64,000 nucleotides of DNA, taken from Armatimonadetes bacterium Uphvl-Ar1 (GTDB lineage: Bacteria; Armatimonadota; Fimbriimonadia; Fimbriimonadales; Fimbriimonadaceae). Where the stretch lies: NCBI GenBank assembly GCA_002162075.1, contig CP021423.1, positions 248,001 to 312,000 of the forward strand, written 5' to 3'. Of the stretch, positions 33,143 to 42,044 are shown piece after piece. The notes below the pieces were generated by a model. The model was given only the letters and a program-made list of their open reading frames with translations, had not been told where the DNA came from and made no database searches. Both the position numbers and the translations under genes were made by a program. Positions within the stretch are counted from its first letter, which is position 1; every line of letters starts with the position of its first letter.

Positions 33143-34246
33143 ATGTATCAGGCACCATTGCCCGTTGAGTATACGGCGGCTTCGGAAGGGGAACTTCGGT
33201 CACGCATTTTGGCGGCCAAGTCGGCTTTGGGAGATCGGTTAGTGATTTTGGGTCATCATTATCAGCGAGATCAGATTATTGAATTTGCAGATTTTCGGGG
33301 AGATAGTTATAAGTTGGCGCAGAATGCCCGGGCTCATCCGGAAGCGGAGTTTATTGTGTTTTGCGGCGTTCACTTTATGGCGGAATCAGCGGACATTTTG
33401 ACCAGTGCTGACCAAAAGGTTATTTTGCCGAATATGGCGGCGGGGTGTTCGATGGCGGACATGGCGGGATTGTTTCAGGTTCGAAGTTGCTGGAAGCAGT
33501 TGAACGAATTGGGAATTGAAGGGGTTGTTCCGGTGACATATATTAATTCAGCGGCGAACTTAAAGGGATTTGTTGGGGAGCACGGGGGAATTGTATGTAC
33601 TAGTACGAACGCGCCGGGGGCGGTTGAATGGGCATTGGAACAGGGGGAAAAGGTGCTGTTCTTCCCTGACCAGCATTTGGGGCGAAATACAGGAGTACGA
33701 TTGGGATTTGACCATGAGGTTGATATGGTGGTTTGGGATCCTTTTAAGCCTCTGGGTGGGAATTCTGCGGAAGATTTGCGACGGGCGAAGTTCATTTTGT
33801 GGAAGGGGCACTGTTCGGTGCATAAGCGGTTTACGGTCGAACAGATTGAGGAGGCTAGGGCTGCGCATCCGGGAGTGACCGTTGTGGTTCACCCAGAGTG
33901 TCCTTTGGAAGTTGTTAAGGCTTCGGACATGAACGGTTCTACGGAGTTCATCCTAAAGGTGGTGACGGAGGCTCCGGCAGGCTCGGTTTGGGCGGTAGGA
34001 ACGGAGATCAATTTGGTGAAGCGGTTGGCAAGCGAGAATCCGGACAAGACGGTCTTTTGTTTGGATCCGGAAATTTGTCCCTGCTCAACGATGTACCGGA
34101 TTCATCCGAGTTTCTTGTGTTGGGTTTTGGAGCGGTTGGTAGCGGGTGAAGTTGTCAACCAAGTGATTGTTCCGGAGAAGACGGCGGAATGGGCGAGGGT
34201 GGCGTTGGAGCGGATGTTGACGATTGGGGAGCGGGTTCGGGATTAA
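33143..34246 (+). CDS. nadA: Quinolinate synthase A
   Basis: [4Fe-4S] enzyme that condenses iminoaspartate (from NadB) with dihydroxyacetone phosphate to quinolinate. Visible: LGHHYQRDQIIEFADFRGDS near residue 36, FCGVHFMAESA near residue 73, PNMAAGCSMADM near residue 98 with the first cluster Cys, VHPECP near residue 250 with the second, and CLDPEICPCSTMYR near residue 310 with the third. 367 residues, typical for the long form. Its own leaderless promoter separates it from dxs. Confidence 0.96.
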   Translation: MYQAPLPVEYTAASEGELRSRILAAKSALGDRLVILGHHYQRDQIIEFADFRGDSYKLAQNARAHPEAEFIVFCGVHFMAESADILTSADQKVILPNMAAGCSMADMAGLFQVRSCWKQLNELGIEGVVPVTYINSAANLKGFVGEHGGIVCTSTNAPGAVEWALEQGEKVLFFPDQHLGRNTGVRLGFDHEVDMVVWDPFKPLGGNSAEDLRRAKFILWKGHCSVHKRFTVEQIEEARAAHPGVTVVVHPECPLEVVKASDMNGSTEFILKVVTEAPAGSVWAVGTEINLVKRLASENPDKTVFCLDPEICPCSTMYRIHPSFLCWVLERLVAGEVVNQVIVPEKTAEWARVALERMLTIGERVRD

Positions 34247-35385
34247 GGGACATTGGCCTGATTCTGATCGGCCATTACCTGTGTCATGGAAGAAAACCGT
34301 CTTGAAAGGGAAGGGTGACTCGGCATATCGAGTTCCATGAGTCTCGGAAAGGCTGAGTTCACCACCACTCTTGACAAACTGGACTTGGCTGCACTGAGAT
34401 CGTTCAAGGACCGGATCGCTTCTGCATCTGCCTCAAACTCTTGTTGTGGGAATATCTTTTTGGCGTAGAGAACATATCCTGTTGCACTGAGAATAATTCC
34501 ACAGGCCAGAACTAGAATCTTTCCAGGAAACTGATCCCCGAGGGTTAAGGTAATTGATGCAATTACTGCTACCGCAAGAACATAAGCGAGAAGTGCCCGT
34601 TGCCGTACCTTTATGTGTCCAAGTTTAATATGCGCTAGCTCGTGAAGAATAATAAATCTCCGTTCTGTTGGTGAAAAATCCTGCAACATAAGATCGGAAA
34701 TGTATAAACCCTTAGGATGGGCAAAGCAGTTGTACGGTACCGTTGTCATTGAGGGCATAACATAGGCTTTTGGCACGGGTAATCCCAGTGTCTCCGAGCA
34801 GTCCTTTACTTCTTGTGTCAGCATGTCAAGATGTTCCGAACTTGGGTCTGCTTTTAAGCGAAACATGGTGATTCGATATGTTATGATCAGGCCCACTAAG
34901 GATAATAACGGTGGGCCCAGAAGGAATGTCAGACTCAATCTAGGCTGAGACTGGAACAGCCAAATCGATGTTGAAACAAAAGCTAGTGTTAGGAAGAAAA
35001 GTATCCAGTTGAGCTTTGCGATTTTCCGGATGATGGTGTTAATTCGATTTGGTAAGTTTAGATGCTGAGGTGAGTTTGCAAGCTCGGCAGCGGTGGGTCC
35101 GAGAACGGAAAAATCTGACCGGTAGGCTCGAAATATAGACTGAGTAAGAATAGGGAAGATGGCTGAAGTCAGCGAAAAAAATATAAAATAAAGGGTGTCG
35201 AAGTTATCATCTGCGAGACTTATCGAAAAAAGAAAGGAGGCTACCCATACTATGAGTGCTACTGGAATGAACTTCATTGACCTCCAGTAGGTTTTTGCGC
35301 CAACTCCCTTTTGAGCTAGAAGCTGGGGCACAGTCAACACAGACACCGCGAGGAAAATTTGGATGAAGATTAAGATCAGAATCAT
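34243..35385 (-). CDS. M48-family membrane zinc metalloprotease
   Basis: 380 residues with four or more membrane helices in the N-terminal half (about 1-25, 38-60, 64-85, 120-180) and a catalytic HELAH motif (ILHELAHIKLGH) near residue 250, followed by two more helices and EFEADAEA near residue 320, which supplies the third zinc ligand. This is the HtpX/Ste24 arrangement; such proteases clear misfolded membrane proteins or release peptides. It overlaps the lon stop by four bases, so the two quality-control proteases appear translationally coupled. The DNA is clearly more A+T-rich than lon, which hints at a separate origin. Confidence 0.85.
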   Translation of the reverse strand: MILILIFIQIFLAVSVLTVPQLLAQKGVGAKTYWRSMKFIPVALIVWVASFLFSISLADDNFDTLYFIFFSLTSAIFPILTQSIFRAYRSDFSVLGPTAAELANSPQHLNLPNRINTIIRKIAKLNWILFFLTLAFVSTSIWLFQSQPRLSLTFLLGPPLLSLVGLIITYRITMFRLKADPSSEHLDMLTQEVKDCSETLGLPVPKAYVMPSMTTVPYNCFAHPKGLYISDLMLQDFSPTERRFIILHELAHIKLGHIKVRQRALLAYVLAVAVIASITLTLGDQFPGKILVLACGIILSATGYVLYAKKIFPQQEFEADAEAIRSLNDLSAAKSSLSRVVVNSAFPRLMELDMPSHPSLSRRFSSMTQVMADQNQANVP

Positions 35386-37720
35386 AAGCCAATTGCCAAT
35401 TGCAGTACCTCTTGTGCGTCGCTGACGAAGGTGAATTCAATTTGCTTTTGGACGGTTTCGGGGATGTCGTCGAGATCGCGTTCGTTGTCGGCAGGGAGGA
35501 TGATTTTGCGGAAGCCAGCGCGGTGAGCGGCGAGGACTTTTTCACGGATTCCACCAACAGGTAGAACTTTTCCTCGTAATGTAATTTCGCCAGTCATGGT
35601 GATGTCGGATCGGATGGGGCGGTTAGTGTAGGCACTGGTGAGGGCGGTGAGGATGGTGATGCCCGCGGAAGGGCCATCTTTGGGGACGGCACCTTCGGGA
35701 ACATGGAGATGAATATCGTATCGGAAGTCTTTGTCGCTCAGTTCGGTTTGATGCTGGCGGAGGTATGACATCGCGGCATGGGCTGATTCTTTCATCACAT
35801 CGCCGAGTGACCCAGTTAACCGAATGGTGGGTTGTTCGGCGTAAGGTTCGGAGAGAGCAACTTCAATGCTGATAATGTCGCCACCGTATTCGCTGTATAC
35901 GAGACCAGTGGCGATGCCGATTTCGTTAGTTCTGCCTTTGAGGCCGTATCGGAATTTGGGTCGTCCGAGAAATTCGGACAGGTTATCGGGAGTGACAGTG
36001 ATGGTTTTGGCGTTGTGCTCGGCAATTTGACGCGCGGTTTTCCGACAGACGGTTGCGATTTCGCGGTTGAGGGAGCGGACGCCGGATTCACGGGTGTATT
36101 CGCGGACAATTGTCTCGAACGATTTAGGATCAACCTTAAGGTGGGTTTTGTTGAGCCCGTGTTCACGCAATTTTTCTGGGAGGAGATACTTTTTGGCGAT
36201 TTCGATTTTTTCTTTCTCGGTGTAACTGGGGAATCGGATGATTTCCATACGGTCTCGGAGGGGGGCGGGGATATTTTCGAGAAGGTTGGCGGTGCAGATG
36301 AACATCACGGCACTGAGATCGAACGGCGCTTCGATGTAGTGGTCAGAGAAAGTGCTGTTTTGCTCGGGATCCAGGGCTTCGAGGAGGGCGGATGTGGGGT
36401 CACCGCGAAAGTCAGACGTCATTTTGTCAATTTCGTCGAGCTGGAAGACGGGGTTTTTGGTGCCGCATTGTTTGAGCGCTTGGATGAGACGTCCGGGCAT
36501 TGAGCCGATGTAGGTTCGGCGGTGGCCTCGGATTTCGGCCTCGTCACGGACACCCCCGAGGGAGATGCGTTGGAATTTGCGGCCAAGGGCTTCGGCGATG
36601 GATCTTCCTAGGGAAGTTTTTCCGACCCCGGGAGGTCCGACGAAGCAGAGGATGGGGCCACGGAGAGAATTACTGACTTGGCGAACGGCAAGGAAATCGG
36701 CGATTCTGTCTTTAACGGTGGTGAGGCCGTAGTGGTCTCGGTCAAGAATTTGGACGGCTTTTTTGACGTCGATCGAATCTTCGGTGAGGGTTTGCCAGGG
36801 GAGGGAGAGGAGCCAGTCGATGTAATTGCGGATGACCATGCCTTCGGGGGAGCTTGTGGGGGCGCGTTCGAGGCGTTTGACTTCTTGCATGGCTCGTTCG
36901 AGGGTTTCTTCGGGCATTCCTACTTGGATGAACTGCTGGCGGTAGTTTTCTCCTTCCTCGGAGAGGTGATCGCCTCCGCCGAGTTCGGCTTGGATGGCCC
37001 GGAGTTGTTCGCGGAGATAGTATTCGCGTTGGGTTTGACCGACTTCGCGTTCGACTTTTGTTCTGAGTTGGGATTGGAGCTCGAGGACTTGGAGTTCACG
37101 GGTCAGGATTTGGACGAGCTCGGTCATCCGGGTTTCGGTGTTGAGCTGGGCGAGGAGGGATTGTTTGGTTTGGGCAGTGGTGGGCAGGTGGTGGGCGATG
37201 GTGTCGGCGAGTTGACCAGGGTCGGTGATTGCGGTTATGGTTTCGCTGACTTCGGGGGGATATTGATGCCGAGGTTGGCGGCTTGTTGGAAAACGGCAAC
37301 GGCTTCTCTGATGAGGGCTTCGGTGTTGGGGGTTTTGACTTCTTGCTCTTGGGCGAGGGAGTATTCGGTTGAGAACGACCGAGCTCGGAAGCTGAGTTTG
37401 TGGAGGTGGGCACGAGCCATGCCCCGGAGGACAACGCGCATTGTTCCATCGGGGAGGGGGAGGACGTGGAGTACTTCGGAGAGGGTGCCGATAGGGTAGA
37501 GATCGGAGCCTTTTGGTTCTTCGATGAGCTGATCTTTTTGACCGACGACGATGACTTCTCGGTCTTTATTGAGGGCGATTTGGAGGGCACGCACGGACAT
37601 ATCTCGTCCGACGAGCAGGGTTTGGATCACACCGGGAAAGTGGACAGTATCCCGTACGGGGAGGACGGGGAGTTTGGCTCGGATATTTTGGGGATTAACA
37701 AGTCGGGCCGATTTCGGCAT
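35382..37720 (-). CDS. lon: ATP-dependent Lon protease (one-base frame break)
   Basis: AAA+ serine protease degrading misfolded and regulatory proteins. The N-terminal substrate domain starts [20 protein letters not shown] near residue 17. The first frame runs into a stop at 37235, after NLGINIPP. The -1 frame continues [19 protein letters not shown] and on through the AAA+ module: [15 protein letters not shown] (Walker A), FQLDEIDKM (Walker B). The protease domain has [10 protein letters not shown] (catalytic Ser) and [21 protein letters not shown] (catalytic Lys). Adding one base to the six-base C/G run at 37254-37259 restores about 779 residues, normal for bacterial Lon. Start GTG/ATG at 37720. 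Confidence 0.96.
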
Positions 37721-37775
37721 AGGGTTACGTTACCGCAGGATTTGCGGAAATGCACCAGTTGAGTTTGCGAGAGTT

Positions 37776-38333
37776 TTAAGAATTTGAATTTGATTCTGGC
37801 GTGGGTGATTTTTGGAGGGTGAGGGTATCCATTGCATGTCGGACTGATTCTTCGGATCGGAAGAGTTCTTCAAAGACTCGGTCGATGATATCGAAGACTT
37901 CGAGGAGGACGGCGAGTCTTTGGCGGACGATATTGGCGGCTTCGGATTGATCGGAATCGGGAATGATTTCGAGGCAATCGCGGATAGCGGAGACGGTGGG
38001 GTCAATTTCTCGGCGTTTTCGCTCTCGAACGACGCGGGTGAACATCTGGACGATGTCGTCATCGGAGCGGTAGATATCTTTGCGGTCTCCGGGGCGGCGG
38101 TAGCGTTGGATGACTCCCCATTCGGTGAGGTCGCGGAGATTCATGGATGCATTGCCACGAGAGATGTGGAGTTGCTCAATCATTTCATCCATCGTGAGGT
38201 CTTTGCCGGTGATGAGGAGAAGGGCGTGAAGCTGGGCCATGGTGCGATTGATGCCCCAACTTGAGGACATTCGACCCCATTCCATGATGAATTGCTCTTG
38301 GGCTTGGCGGGTTGCGTTGGATATCTCGCTCAC
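37776..38333 (-). CDS. GbsR/MarR-type transcriptional regulator
   Basis: 185 residues with an N-terminal winged helix: MAQLHALLLITGKDLTMDEM, then EQLHISRGNASMNLRDLTEWGVIQRY, and a wing with GDRKDIY. The pattern MEWGRMSSSWGINRTMAQLHALL is typical of the GbsR family (regulators of osmoprotectant genes in Gram-positives and related factors). A long C-terminal helical region probably dimerises. The target is unknown; it is divergent from the PilZ pair and may control it or itself. Confidence 0.85.
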   Translation of the reverse strand: MSEISNATRQAQEQFIMEWGRMSSSWGINRTMAQLHALLLITGKDLTMDEMIEQLHISRGNASMNLRDLTEWGVIQRYRRPGDRKDIYRSDDDIVQMFTRVVRERKRREIDPTVSAIRDCLEIIPDSDQSEAANIVRQRLAVLLEVFDIIDRVFEELFRSEESVRHAMDTLTLQKSPTPESNSNS

Positions 38334-38419
38334 GGGTGTCTTAGTTTACGGTTTTTTATTGCGGCGAATCGCCAGATACAGTGGTGGAAGGTAATGATTG
38401 AGCCGATAATTTGAGAGCT

Positions 38420-39076
38420 TTGGGAAAGATATCGCCTCAGGATTTTATTGGCACCCGCACTCGTTTTCAGCGATTACGGGATGCAAAGCTGTTTACGGGG
38501 TGGATTGAAGATTTTTTTGGGACGAAGGTAGTTGTTTCATCGAACACGAATTTTGCGGTTCAGGTGGGGGATGAATTCCGCTTTGAGGGTTTTGGACATC
38601 ATATCTCAGTGGTTTTCACGGCGGAACTGGATTCTGTAGGACAGTTGAGTTTGGTGGATGCGGGCCGAGTGACGACGATTGAGGGAACGAACGCTCGGAT
38701 CGTTGAGGCAAAGCGAGTTTCTTTTCATTTGACTCTGGTAGGTCCGGTTCGATTTTCGGCTTCGCATGAGAATTTGAGGATGCGTGCAAGTGATTTGTTT
38801 GCGGTCGTGACTGATTCGGCTGGGGAGCACGAGATGATTGTTGTCGATGTTTCGCAAGGAGGGATTGGATTGATTTCGGGAACTCCTTTGAAAGCGAAGG
38901 ATTATGTGAAGATACGGATTGAGACTCGGTTGGGACCGGTGGATGCTACGGGGAATGTTCGGTATTGCCGGCTGGATCGAGATCGGGATGGAATGTACCG
39001 GGTGGGGATTCAGTTTATGGATATGGATCGAGTGAACCGTCCGCGCTGGGAGCGGTATTTGGAGAAGGCGGCTTAA
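38420..39076 (+). CDS. PilZ-domain protein, copy 1
   Basis: About 218 residues. The C-terminal half is PilZ-like: MIVVDVSQGGIGLIS (the DxSxxG part of the c-di-GMP site) and GNVRYCRLDRDRDGMYRVGIQFM. The N-terminal half (ISPQDFIGTRTRFQRLRDAKLFTGWI, a YcgR-like beta-domain) is shared with the next gene. The RxxxR motif usually preceding the PilZ DxSxxG motif is not obvious, so c-di-GMP binding is uncertain. TTG 38420 is chosen because it aligns with the ATG of copy 2; TTG 38411 is an alternative. Confidence 0.7.
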   Translation: MGKISPQDFIGTRTRFQRLRDAKLFTGWIEDFFGTKVVVSSNTNFAVQVGDEFRFEGFGHHISVVFTAELDSVGQLSLVDAGRVTTIEGTNARIVEAKRVSFHLTLVGPVRFSASHENLRMRASDLFAVVTDSAGEHEMIVVDVSQGGIGLISGTPLKAKDYVKIRIETRLGPVDATGNVRYCRLDRDRDGMYRVGIQFMDMDRVNRPRWERYLEKAA

Positions 39077-39158
39077 GTCGTCTCAACAGGTGATTTTACG
39101 GGGAATTTTCCTCCAATTTATCCGAACATTTATATGGCATTCAGCCAAACCTGAATTT

Positions 39159-39815
39159 ATGGCCACGATCTCTGCAGCCAGCTTTGTTGGAACTCGCACT
39201 CGTTTTCAACGATTGCGTGATGCGAAGATTTTTTCCGGTTGGATTGAGAGTTGTGATGGTGACTTAATTACGCTTTCGACCAATACACAGGCGGCGATTC
39301 AGATTGGAGATGTTTTTAGGATTGAGGGTTATGGACACAAGGTTTCGATGATTGTCAATGCCCAGATTTTGCGGGTTGGGCAACTTGACTTGATGTCAGA
39401 TGGGATTGTGGCGGGGATCTCGGGTACGAAAAGCTCAGTTATTGAAGCGAAGCGGGTGACATTTCAGATGAGGATGTCCGGTCCGTCGAGATTTTCATCT
39501 TCGAATGAGAATGTCCGAATAAAGACTCCACTCTTGCCGGTGATGGTGAAATCTTCCCAGGGTGAGATCCAGGGTTTTAGTCTTGATGTGAGTATGCAGG
39601 GTATTGGGTTCACGACTGCTGCGGTTTTGGTTGCCGATGAAGATATCGAGGCAGCGATTCAGACTAAGTATGGGATGCTGAGCTTTCGGGGAAACGTCCG
39701 GTACTGCACGAGCGACCGCGACCGAGACGGCATGTACCGATGCGGAATTCACTTGGATCCGCTTGACCGTACTGTCAGCCCGAAGTGGGAAATGTTGGTT
39801 GAGAATCCGGCGTAA
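39159..39815 (+). CDS. PilZ-domain protein, copy 2
   Basis: 218 residues, tandem paralogue of the preceding gene with the same layout: FVGTRTRFQRLRDAKIFSGWIES at the start, IEAKRVTFQMRMSGPSRFSS in the middle and FSLDVSMQGIGFTTAAVLV plus GNVRYCTSDRDRDGMYRCGIHL at the end. The gene copies differ most in the PilZ loop (DVSQGG versus DVSMQG), so they may have different ligand affinity. An HD-GYP phosphodiesterase-like and a GGDEF-EAL protein in this window would supply the c-di-GMP context. Confidence 0.7.
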   Translation: MATISAASFVGTRTRFQRLRDAKIFSGWIESCDGDLITLSTNTQAAIQIGDVFRIEGYGHKVSMIVNAQILRVGQLDLMSDGIVAGISGTKSSVIEAKRVTFQMRMSGPSRFSSSNENVRIKTPLLPVMVKSSQGEIQGFSLDVSMQGIGFTTAAVLVADEDIEAAIQTKYGMLSFRGNVRYCTSDRDRDGMYRCGIHLDPLDRTVSPKWEMLVENPA

Positions 39816-39818
39816 AGT

Positions 39819-40064
39819 CTAGCCAGCGAGTTCGCGACCGCGCTCGGCATTCTTTTCGATAAAGTCTCGCCAGTTATCGGGAACATCGGTATCAACAAAG
39901 ATGGCTGAGACCGGGCATTCGGGTTCGCAGAGTCCGCAGTCGATGCACTCGTCGGGGTTGATGACCACCATATCTCCATCTTCATAGATGCAGTCCACGG
40001 GGCAGACGGTCATACAAGACTTGTCTTTCACACCGATGCAGGGTTCTGTCACGACGTAGGGCAT
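39819..40064 (-). CDS. 7Fe/8Fe bacterial ferredoxin
   Basis: 81 residues. The N-terminal cluster motif is CIGVKDKSCMTVCPVDCI and the second CIDCGLCEPECPVSAI, as in the [3Fe-4S][4Fe-4S] ferredoxins of the FdxA type. A small soluble electron carrier; the partner is unknown. GGGGAG lies just before the ATG. Convergent with PilZ copy 2 (3 bp apart). Confidence 0.92.
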   Translation of the reverse strand: MPYVVTEPCIGVKDKSCMTVCPVDCIYEDGDMVVINPDECIDCGLCEPECPVSAIFVDTDVPDNWRDFIEKNAERGRELAG

Positions 40065-40120
40065 ATCTCCCCTTGATTATGCAGGATTCGGGCCAGTTTT
40101 TCGGGCTTTTGGTGCTTTGC

Positions 40121-40672
40121 TCACCGAGAATTTTTGTTTGCGAGCCACGTTGCCATTCTTCCGTTGATTCTTGTGCCTTTTCTCATACTTGCATAGATCG
40201 GGTGTCCGTACATTGCAGCGTGGAGGAGGAACGATGCTTCTTCGATGAGTTCGTCTTCGGTGATCTCTGGGTGCAATCTTTTGATGAGGGCGGTTGCGGG
40301 GCCAATGAGGTTGAGTTGGATGGACTCTCTGATTTCATCCCGATTAACTTGGTCGGTGAGGTCGCGCAGATCTCGGTTGATTTGAAGGTAGTCCACACGG
40401 GCACCATCGAGGAGAACTTTGATAAATTGCTCGATTGACGTGACGGATTTGAGGTCGGCTCCGAGTTCGGCCAGGGTTTGGGTGGCCCAGGAAACATAGA
40501 GACCTTCCTTATCTTGGAAGTGGTGATAGAGACTGGGAGCTTTGACACCACTGTGTTCAAGGATTTGGGCCACGCTGACGCCCTGTAGACTCCCGTTGGC
40601 GAAAAGGGTTGAAGCGGCGGACATGAGCTTGCGCTTGCCGTCGCGGGTATTGGGTCGTAGGCGGATTTCCAC
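40121..40672 (-). CDS. TetR/AcrR-family transcriptional regulator
   Basis: 183 residues with the N-terminal TetR helix-turn-helix: LMSAASTLFANGSLQGVSVAQILEHSGVKAPSLYHHFQDKEGLYVSW spans residues about 17-63. The C-terminal ligand-binding part is diverged as usual. GTG start at 40672. Upstream (40690-40730, minus strand) a TATACT hexamer could be its -10. Target unknown; the divergent neighbour is the Fe-S carrier. Confidence 0.88.
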   Translation of the reverse strand: MEIRLRPNTRDGKRKLMSAASTLFANGSLQGVSVAQILEHSGVKAPSLYHHFQDKEGLYVSWATQTLAELGADLKSVTSIEQFIKVLLDGARVDYLQINRDLRDLTDQVNRDEIRESIQLNLIGPATALIKRLHPEITEDELIEEASFLLHAAMYGHPIYASMRKGTRINGRMATWLANKNSR

Positions 40673-40840
40673 ATCTTGTCTTCGTCGTGGGGTTTATGAA
40701 AGTGCCCAAAAAAGTATAGATTGTGATATAGGTTCGGGACATTGGTCGCATTCCGGCTAGGTTCGGGATGGGTATTGGGGGGATTGGCAAACAGTTTGGC
40801 TAGATTTGGCCTAAAATATGTTCAGGAGTTATCTGAATTA

Positions 40841-41224
40841 ATGGCAATCACACTCTCGGATCGCGCTGTCACTGAGTTGAAAGAGCTCATGGTCAGCCAG
40901 GAGAAGCAGGAATCAGCCTTGCGCGTTTGGGTCGCAGGGGGCGGTTGTTCCGGTTTGACTTATGGCATGGCGCTAGATGACGGGGAAGCTGAGGAAGGCG
41001 ACAACACTTTTGAATACAGTGGTATTCGGGTTGTGATTGATGGTCTGAGTCTCCAGTACATGGAAGGGGCAACGGTGGATTACGTAGACGACATGATGGG
41101 CGGTGGGTTCAAGATTGAGAATCCGAATGCGACCTCTAGCTGTGGCTGTGGAAGTAGCTTTAAGACCGAAGGCAGCGAAGGCGCGTCGGCGGGCGGTTGC
41201 GGTAGCTGCGGCTGCGCAAGCTAA
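40841..41224 (+). CDS. A-type iron-sulfur carrier (IscA/ErpA/HesB family)
   Basis: 127 residues. MAITLSDRAVTELKELM at the start, then WVAGGGCSGLTYGM with the first conserved Cys near residue 40, and NATSSCGCGSSF with the C-terminal CGCG pair near residue 105: the three ligands of A-type carriers. A 20-residue extension rich in Gly, Cys and Ser (ending GGCGSCGCAS) follows and adds three more cysteines, which is unusual. With sufE and a rhodanese 9 kb away it belongs to Fe-S/sulfur handling. Confidence 0.9.
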   Translation: MAITLSDRAVTELKELMVSQEKQESALRVWVAGGGCSGLTYGMALDDGEAEEGDNTFEYSGIRVVIDGLSLQYMEGATVDYVDDMMGGGFKIENPNATSSCGCGSSFKTEGSEGASAGGCGSCGCAS

Positions 41225-41253
41225 GGTAGTCGGACGTGACGGAGGGCGTGAGC

Positions 41254-41525
41254 ATGCGGGAACGTGTTGCTCGCGCCCTTTTGATTTTTGCGGCGACGGA
41301 ACTTAGTAGTCTTTCTCTTACGCTTTGCATTGATTTGCTTTTGAGTTCGTTTTACATTCCGATCCAAGTTTTGAGTACGATAAAAAGTTTTTTTTAGCCG
41401 GAGTAGTAGCGGGGTTTATCAGCTTGTTTGCTTCAGGCTTTAGTGAGGATAACAAATCTCTGAAAAGAGTTGCAGTGGTAGCGGGACTGTTTTATGTACT
41501 CATGCCTTTATATACACAGGGATAG
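41254..41525 (+). CDS. Small three-helix membrane protein (one-base frame break)
   Basis: From ATG 41254 (GGAGGG seven bases upstream) the frame reads RERVARALLIFAATELSSLS, LTLCIDLLLSSFYIPIQVLS and stops after a run of eight T at 41388-41395. The -1 frame continues LAGVVAGFISLFASGFSED, then VAVVAGLFYVLMPLYTQG, to TAG 41525. Adding one T joins them into about 90 residues with about three membrane helices. I recognise no family. It was not visible as a single frame because of the break. It follows the Fe-S carrier by 29 bp. Confidence 0.6.
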
Positions 41526-41537
41526 TTCTGAGAAAAG

Positions 41538-41572
41538 AATTGCCCTCAACTTTGAAGGGTTGAGGGCAATTC
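41538..41572. terminator. Bidirectional terminator-like hairpin
   Basis: GAATTGCCCTCAAC...GTTGAGGGCAATTC, a 14-bp stem with a short loop. On the minus strand it is followed by TTTTCT, so it terminates the PilZ gene; on the plus strand it closes the small membrane gene. Confidence 0.85.
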
Positions 41573-41598
41573 ACCGGGTATTTGATTTTAATCTCTGA

Positions 41599-41970
41599 CT
41601 AGCCGGTCAGCATTTCGCCTTGGGCTTTGAAGACGCAATGGACGTATTCGACCCACTCAATGCGCTCAAGAGCGGTTGTTGGGGTGAGCCGGAAGCCCGT
41701 GCTGTACAGGTCTGATTCTTCGATTGCTTTGGAGTGCAGAGATTCTGCGTGGATTGATACGGGTGTAGCGTTGCCGCGTCCGATTTCAAGTTTGTATTTT
41801 GCTCCGTCTTGGAACGGCACTTTGGATCGGACTTGGAGTCCGCCGAGGCTGATATCGACGATGACGGATCGGGTGGTGTTTGTGTCGCCATCTTTTGTGA
41901 TGATGGCGTAGTCCATGAGTTCAAATCGCGCGTGCTTGCGTCGATCGGAGAGGTTGTGTTCCATGTTCAT
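41599..41970 (-). CDS. Single-domain PilZ protein
   Basis: 123 residues, a complete PilZ domain: DRRKHARFELMDYAII (RxxxR motif, residues about 9-15), and VIVDISLGGLQVRSKVPF (DxSxxG motif near residue 40). Both c-di-GMP-binding motifs are intact, unlike the tandem pair at 38420-39815. It probably acts as a c-di-GMP receptor on motility or surface functions. Directly downstream of the HD-GYP gene on the same strand, a likely functional pair. Confidence 0.88.
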   Translation of the reverse strand: MNMEHNLSDRRKHARFELMDYAIITKDGDTNTTRSVIVDISLGGLQVRSKVPFQDGAKYKLEIGRGNATPVSIHAESLHSKAIEESDLYSTGFRLTPTTALERIEWVEYVHCVFKAQGEMLTG

Positions 41971-42044
41971 GTTGTTTCCCGGTTTTTTCGACAGGTCTGT
42001 CTATAGATGATTTTTGGTTGTTTTCTTGCGAATCCTTAGAGTGA

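Noticed and set aside
35832-37499. Plus-strand open frames antisense to lon
   Set aside because: Lon is certain on the minus strand; the antisense products are low-complexity Gly/Phe/Asp-rich.
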